From: Gemmata massiliana
GTDB taxonomy: Bacteria > Planctomycetota > Planctomycetia > Gemmatales > Gemmataceae
Reading direction: 5' to 3'
Assembly: GCF_901538265.1 (NCBI RefSeq)
Contig: NZ_LR593886.1
Coordinates: 5,973,738 to 6,037,737 of the forward strand
Length of the DNA: 64,000 bases
In this document: positions 62,376 to 64,000 of the stretch, one piece after another
How positions within the stretch are numbered: position 1 is the stretch's first letter
Layout: every line of letters begins with the position of its first letter
Notes under the pieces: model-generated
The model's database searches: none
What the model was told of the DNA's origin: nothing
The model's input: only the letters and a program-made list of their open reading frames with translations
Program-made: the position numbers and the translations under genes

Positions 62376-64000
62376 GTGAACGACATCATCCGCGAGTTCC
62401 TGGTCGAAAGCCACGAGAGCCTCGCGCAGCTCGACCTCGACCTCGTCACTCTCGAAAGAGAGCCGGGAGAACGGGAGACGCTCGCGCGAGTGTTTCGGAT
62501 CATTCACACGGTCAAGGGCACTGCCGGGTTCCTCGGATTGATGAAGCTTCAGGCCGTCAGTCACGCCGGTGAAACGCTTCTGATTAAAGTTCGCTCCGGT
62601 GCGCTCACGTTCAACGCAGAAATCGCGACCGCGCTGCTGGGTGTCGTGGACGCGATCCGGAAGATCCTTGCGGCCCTCGAAGCGACCGAAACCGAAGGCG
62701 AGGGTGATTATTCGGCCGCAATCCAGGCGCTCGATCGACTGCTACCGGTCGCCCAAGCGCGTTCACCGCTGCTGCCTCCACCCGCAGTTCGAGAAGCCCC
62801 GCCGGTTCCGATTGTTCCTGTTGTTCTGCCCGCTCCCCCACCTCCGCCTCCCGTTGCGGTCGTTCCTCCACCACCACCTCCGCCCCCTCCCCCAGCCACA
62901 GAAGTGCCGAGCGAGCCAGTAAAGCCCCCCCCTGCCCCACGACCAAAGCAACCTGCACCCGAAACATCCGAAGGGCACGGATCGGCCGTGTCCGGCTCTA
63001 ACATCCGCGTGGACGTCGGTTTACTCGACAAACTCATGACACTCGTGGGCGAACTGGTTCTCGCGCGGAACCAGATCGTGCAGTACAGCAACGGGCACGA
63101 GGACTCCGGGCTTCAGGGCGCGGTCCAGCGCCTGAACGCGCTCACGACGGAACTGCAAGCGGGCGTGATGAAAACGCGCATGCAGCCGATCGAGAACGTG
63201 TGGGCAAAGTTCCCGCGTGTCGTGCGAGACCTGGCCGTCGCGTGCGGCAAACAGGTCCGGCTCGAAATGGACGGGCAGGAAACGGAACTCGATCGGACCA
63301 TCATCGAAGCCATCCGCGACCCGCTCACGCACATCGTTCGCAACGCGGTCGACCACGGGATCGAGGCCCCGAACATTCGCACTGAGCGAAGGAAATCGCC
63401 CGAGGGTCGGTTGCTCCTTCACGCGCTCCACGAGAGCGGCAAAGTCGTCATTGAGATTGCCGACGACGGCGGCGGGATCGATCCACAGCGCGTGCGCGAC
63501 AAGGCGATTTCCGCCAAGATCGTGACGCCCGAAGTCGCTGCGCGTATGACGGACGCGGAGTTGCTCAACCTGATCTTCCTGCCGGGGTTCTCGACGACGG
63601 ACCGGGTGACGCACTTCTCCGGCCGCGGCGTGGGCATGGACGTGGTGCGCACCAACATCGAGAAGATCGGCGGCACAGTCGACGTGGAGAGCCGCCCCGG
63701 GCACGGCACCACCGTCAAAATGAAGATCCCGCTCACGCTCGCGATCGTCCCGGCCCTCACCGTTGTTACCGGCGGCGACCGGTACGCGATCCCGCAAGCG
63801 AACCTACTCGAACTGGTTCGGCTCGAAGGCGATCAGGTCCGCAGCGCGATCGAATTCGTCCACGGCGCGCGGGTGTACCGGCTCCGCGGGAACCTGCTCC
63901 CACTCGTCTATCTCGCGCGGGAACTGCAGGTCGAGTCGGTCCCAAACCCCAACAACGAAGTCAACATCGTCGTCCTCCAGGCCGACGACCGGCGCTTCGG
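62376..64000 (+). CDS. cheA: CheA-type histidine kinase, 3' partial
   Basis: Reads to the window edge from a GTG at 62376 (541 residues visible; the stop is outside). Order: Hpt domain with His44 in RVFRIIHTVKGTAGFL; no P2 (CheY-binding) domain; a Pro-rich linker at about 130-198 with runs of proline; dimerisation helices (DVGLLDKLMTLVGELVLARN); ATPase with IVRNAVDHGIE, IADDGGGID and FSGRGVGMDVVRTNIEK; and the start of a CheW-like domain (GGDRYAIPQANLLELVRLEG). It should autophosphorylate and transfer to a response regulator in a chemosensory system. No other che genes are visible yet. Confidence 0.94.
   Translation, partial: MNDIIREFLVESHESLAQLDLDLVTLEREPGERETLARVFRIIHTVKGTAGFLGLMKLQAVSHAGETLLIKVRSGALTFNAEIATALLGVVDAIRKILAALEATETEGEGDYSAAIQALDRLLPVAQARSPLLPPPAVREAPPVPIVPVVLPAPPPPPPVAVVPPPPPPPPPPATEVPSEPVKPPPAPRPKQPAPETSEGHGSAVSGSNIRVDVGLLDKLMTLVGELVLARNQIVQYSNGHEDSGLQGAVQRLNALTTELQAGVMKTRMQPIENVWAKFPRVVRDLAVACGKQVRLEMDGQETELDRTIIEAIRDPLTHIVRNAVDHGIEAPNIRTERRKSPEGRLLLHALHESGKVVIEIADDGGGIDPQRVRDKAISAKIVTPEVAARMTDAELLNLIFLPGFSTTDRVTHFSGRGVGMDVVRTNIEKIGGTVDVESRPGHGTTVKMKIPLTLAIVPALTVVTGGDRYAIPQANLLELVRLEGDQVRSAIEFVHGARVYRLRGNLLPLVYLARELQVESVPNPNNEVNIVVLQADDRRF

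Overview
The window looks like a chromosome segment of a Gemmata-type planctomycete (family Gemmataceae). The evidence is the high GC content, the many DUF1501/DUF1800 proteins, a TIGR03067-type domain, ECF sigma factor/Ser-Thr kinase pairs, a protein with the N-terminal LEDR motif, and several members of a lineage-typical paralogous family ending in GCWVVDLVLGK. No rRNA, tRNA, CRISPR array, integrase or insertion-sequence transposase was recognised.

Layout. 1-2797: tandem DUF1501 proteins. 3055-6938: an unknown gene, then a tightly overlapping operon read leftwards (pabB-like, DUF447-like, beta-RFAP synthase) that fits tetrahydromethanopterin cofactor synthesis. 7095-12411: Lon-domain protein, Tpx, a Tyr-rich repeat secreted protein, RsmA, riboflavin synthase and a Rieske oxygenase. 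12489-20291: haem-c protein, two lineage-specific paralogs, Dus, PrpD-like, SET and SDR proteins. 20319-30596: glycosyltransferase 39, MoxR ATPase, a thioredoxin-domain protein, a kinase and a tandem secreted pair, with many dispersed palindromic repeats. 30769-41207: DUF1800/DUF1501 pair, SMI1/KNR4 protein, ECF sigma plus TPR kinase, and a matrixin-like protease. 41409-43521: MFS transporter, a pseudogene scrap and an avidin homologue. 44107-52109: a two-component/sigma-54 module with a SulP anion transporter and divergent NuoL/NuoM-like proteins. 52253-57404: Rrf2 regulator with oxidoreductase, small accessory genes and two copies of a structured RNA. 57465-64000: porin, Amt, PII and the start of CheA.

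The most unusual item is a pair of about 280-nt elements (about 53521-53803 and 56379-56662). They share conserved flanks, a promoter-like box pair with identical 16-nt spacing, a closing stem joining the two ends, small hairpins with compensatory base changes, a covarying terminal hairpin, and a long central hairpin whose sequence is wholly different between copies yet perfectly paired in each. This architecture resembles a retron msr-msd RNA, but no reverse transcriptase lies in the window.

A second coherent system is sigma-54 controlled. A histidine kinase and NtrC-type regulator sit between a sulP gene and a nuoL/nuoM-like operon, each with a good -24/-12 promoter sequence. A further -24/-12 candidate precedes an amt gene whose product carries two predicted periplasmic coiled coils, followed by a PII protein with Val at the usual uridylylation Tyr51. 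Palindromic repeats are abundant and have entered three reading frames (PabB C-terminus, glycosyltransferase interior, C-terminus of a secreted paralog).
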